From an uncultured bacterium (lineage in GTDB: Bacteria; Myxococcota_A; Bradymonadia; UBA7976; VGTA01): a stretch of DNA of 64,000 bases. The position numbers and the translations under genes were made by a program. The notes beneath the pieces are model-generated. The model was not told the DNA's origin, ran no database searches, and was given only the letters and a program-made list of their open reading frames with translations. Below, piece after piece: positions 63,401 to 64,000 of the stretch. The DNA lies in NCBI GenBank assembly GCA_943788935.1, contig CALSSE010000002.1:1-64000 (forward strand). Direction: 5' to 3'. Each line of letters starts with the position of its first letter. The stretch's first letter is position 1.

Positions 63401-64000
63401 GACAGGCAACGAAGGCGCATGATTGACCACACTCAGCAACCGCTTGACCATTACCATCCTCATAGAGACGACAGAACTCACCCTCTTGGCAGTCACGTTC
63501 GTCACAAGGGTCAGCGACACACTCATTTTGTGAGCAGAATTCACCATCCCCACAGCCTGATTCATAGCAAGTGTTGCCGACACATCTACCCTCGCGACAG
63601 ATAGAACCATTGGTGCAGACAACGTCCACACAGAGATCTACACACCGTCCATTTAGACAAGAGAGACCATTCATACAGGCGGTTGCTTCACAGGTAGGGA
63701 CACACCCCCCATCGAGACATAAAGTACCTTGGTCAGTGCATTCATCATTGTCACATTCGGAGACACAACGGCTCAGTACGCAGACTTGGTCTTCCTCACA
63801 TAGATCTCCTTCATCGACCACCCCATCACAGTCATTATCAGATCCATTACAACTCTCAACGGGTCGCTCATCACACAGACCACAGGCGTTACGTAACCCC
63901 TCATCTATCGTTCCGTCACAGTCATCATCGATACCATCACAGAGCTCCTCTTGAGGTGAATAGACATCGGCACAAATCACCGCTCCATCGATACAGGCGG
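60423..64000 (-). CDS. large Cys-rich MopE-repeat surface protein, partial, with an internal anchor and lipobox
   Basis: The frame is still open at the window edge, so the N-terminus is missing. Reading inward: two MopE-type Asp/Cys repeats (CDGIDDDCDGTIDEG), about nine short EGF-like Cys modules (CTNGSICREGRC), and a Ser-Ala-Gly-Gly-Glu repeat stalk. Then comes a MYXO-CTERM-like sorting signal (SGC, hydrophobic stretch, SRR; about 62905-62830), and 15 residues on a lipoprotein signal peptide ending LSIGCQGS (Cys at 62743). After that lie a beta domain, seven or so further MopE repeats and a C-terminal domain. This reads like two proteins joined in frame. MopE repeats bind copper or calcium in known members. 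Confidence 0.75.
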   Translation of the reverse strand, partial: ACIDGAVICADVYSPQEELCDGIDDDCDGTIDEGLRNACGLCDERPVESCNGSDNDCDGVVDEGDLCEEDQVCVLSRCVSECDNDECTDQGTLCLDGGCVPTCEATACMNGLSCLNGRCVDLCVDVVCTNGSICREGRCVGNTCYESGCGDGEFCSQNECVADPCDERDCQEGEFCRLYEDGNGQAVAECGQSCAFVACRRGELCADGSCIPNPCFDVDCLNGQVCLDGQCRRDPCAGVLCGPGRACIEGQCRDNPCDRIECPFGQRCDYTTGRAECVLDDLESAGGESVGGESAGEESAGGESAGDEMGGAEASGTTAGAMVMEPMDAGVAGTSSNGSLQDFGEAPINYFDLGVDAPSQEESGCQSSSSHLKPLSVLFLLLISLLKSRRASIKNSLSNNSRLNRLSILLCISILSIGCQGSPQSPELQLKLDACLSPDPGGCQNMLFEARAEGDFAGCFQLSLDGELTESLPIAWGVDQRLRLAESPSAEIDVDQRVRATLIFTGDQPGVSCATLPNSIDQRCIELDACILKLDSREQRFGGEKLTIDFRDGIGDCQYDLAPTEQLLEAESDGLDNDCDGVVDEALQGVCVLNENRGECESYGQYRVNEEGDKYCDAELIAPELERCGDTLDSDCDGDNNNGFELIDEPCSTPQGNIPNGLYACDLSDPTRLFCNDLSNPNNTEMCNRIDDNQNGLVDEIERALIDCDAEGRITGMWCGVTGVQFCEVGSMVNTCRREPMTYLGEQVTTETVSAAYVCDGIDNDCDGFIDEDFTPSPINCDELVSCGRSEGLTECRLGELVESCQAISEPEVCDGEDNDCDGQIDELVTNDPNHCGGCEQRCDTLFPNSVVNCVDGQCREDRCEDNFGDGPEPGLCDCEIIPNVSAGESLCCQEEEVYCNMLDDDCDGQVDEGEASCDCELQEACDSIDNDCDDVIDEGNVCGEAIVNACETWLTHTRQDFGQANQVIISDQVNFRASSNGSFIGLNAVSINETSLSPLYSDAQDSADRLLPRLVCDPNLTGWSEWIDLHCKTAVIWGPREPSLDPWTCINSDDLESSERCNLSTYTQEQSYVISESYTELHLAFTCRVQPNSDTESEEIQRLNQVMSSLNFRVGMIKNPVNGESRCTPITGSTPITQQSCTAQSFQGRPVHCGEIMNQESSDGLTITKWSRVDFNEAFVGRCNQLLFSR
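63066..63160. repeat. 15-bp tandem repeat (SAGGE)
   Basis: About six copies of a 15-bp unit close to TCTCCTCCGGCGCTC encode Ser-Ala-Gly-Gly-Glu or Ser-Ala-Gly-Glu-Glu. They form the stalk just before the anchor-like segment. Confidence 0.85.

Overview
The window looks like chromosomal DNA from a free-living aquatic deltaproteobacterium-type organism, most likely of the Myxococcota/Bradymonadota group. This is an inference from gene content, not from a marker gene. The signs are many lipoproteins with low-complexity Gly/Ala/Thr/Glu-rich tandem-repeat stalks behind the lipobox, MopE-type Cys/Asp repeats, MYXO-CTERM-like C-terminal anchors, large TPR lipoprotein operons, a Ser/Thr kinase fused to a formylglycine-generating-enzyme-like domain, and a CrtC/CrtD carotenoid branch. 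No rRNA, tRNA, CRISPR array or insertion sequence was seen.

Region by region. 1-1.9 kb: three small related lipoproteins and a membrane protein. 2.0-14.9 kb: a phototrophy island. Rightward genes are crtY, blh (retinal-forming dioxygenase) and crtZ. Leftward genes are crtI, crtE, crtB, crtD, crtC and crtA, then a proton-pumping rhodopsin flanked by two paralogous two-helix mini-proteins, then an azurin. 15-19.5 kb: hutF, an outer-membrane-like protein and a VWA-like lipoprotein. 19.5-27.8 kb: a tightly packed leftward operon (outer-membrane barrel, two TPR lipoproteins, two small lipoproteins, pssA-like phosphatidyltransferase). 27.8-35.3 kb: argS, glutathione peroxidase, glyA, queF and an RND/MMPL exporter. 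35.4-47.4 kb: secreted multidomain amidohydrolase, kinase-FGE fusion, a beta-helix lipoprotein broken by a +1 shift inside a repeat tract, DoxX and a trypsin-like MopE-repeat protease. 47.4-58.8 kb: OPA transporter, hydrolases, D-aminoacylase-type amidohydrolase, MepA-type endopeptidase, hemolysin III and an LtaS-like sulfatase-fold membrane protein. 58.9-64 kb: two Cys-rich repeat proteins, the second running off the window.

The phototrophy island is the most coherent system. crtE/crtB/crtI/crtY give beta-carotene, Blh cleaves it to retinal, and the rhodopsin binds retinal at K230. The rhodopsin carries the DTE pump motif, a green-tuning Leu, and a Gly at the position equivalent to bacteriorhodopsin W138. 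That Gly opens the fenestration which lets xanthorhodopsin-like pumps use a carotenoid antenna. CrtZ can supply 3-hydroxylated xanthophylls, and crtC/crtD/crtA suggest a second, monocyclic or acyclic-end xanthophyll. In-register 11-bp direct repeats with consensus close to TTGCACAANGT lie upstream of both the rhodopsin gene and crtE. They match the form of CarH/LitR (B12-dependent MerR photoreceptor) operators, which suggests joint light control, although no such regulator gene is in the window. All assignments come from reading the sequence; no database search was run.
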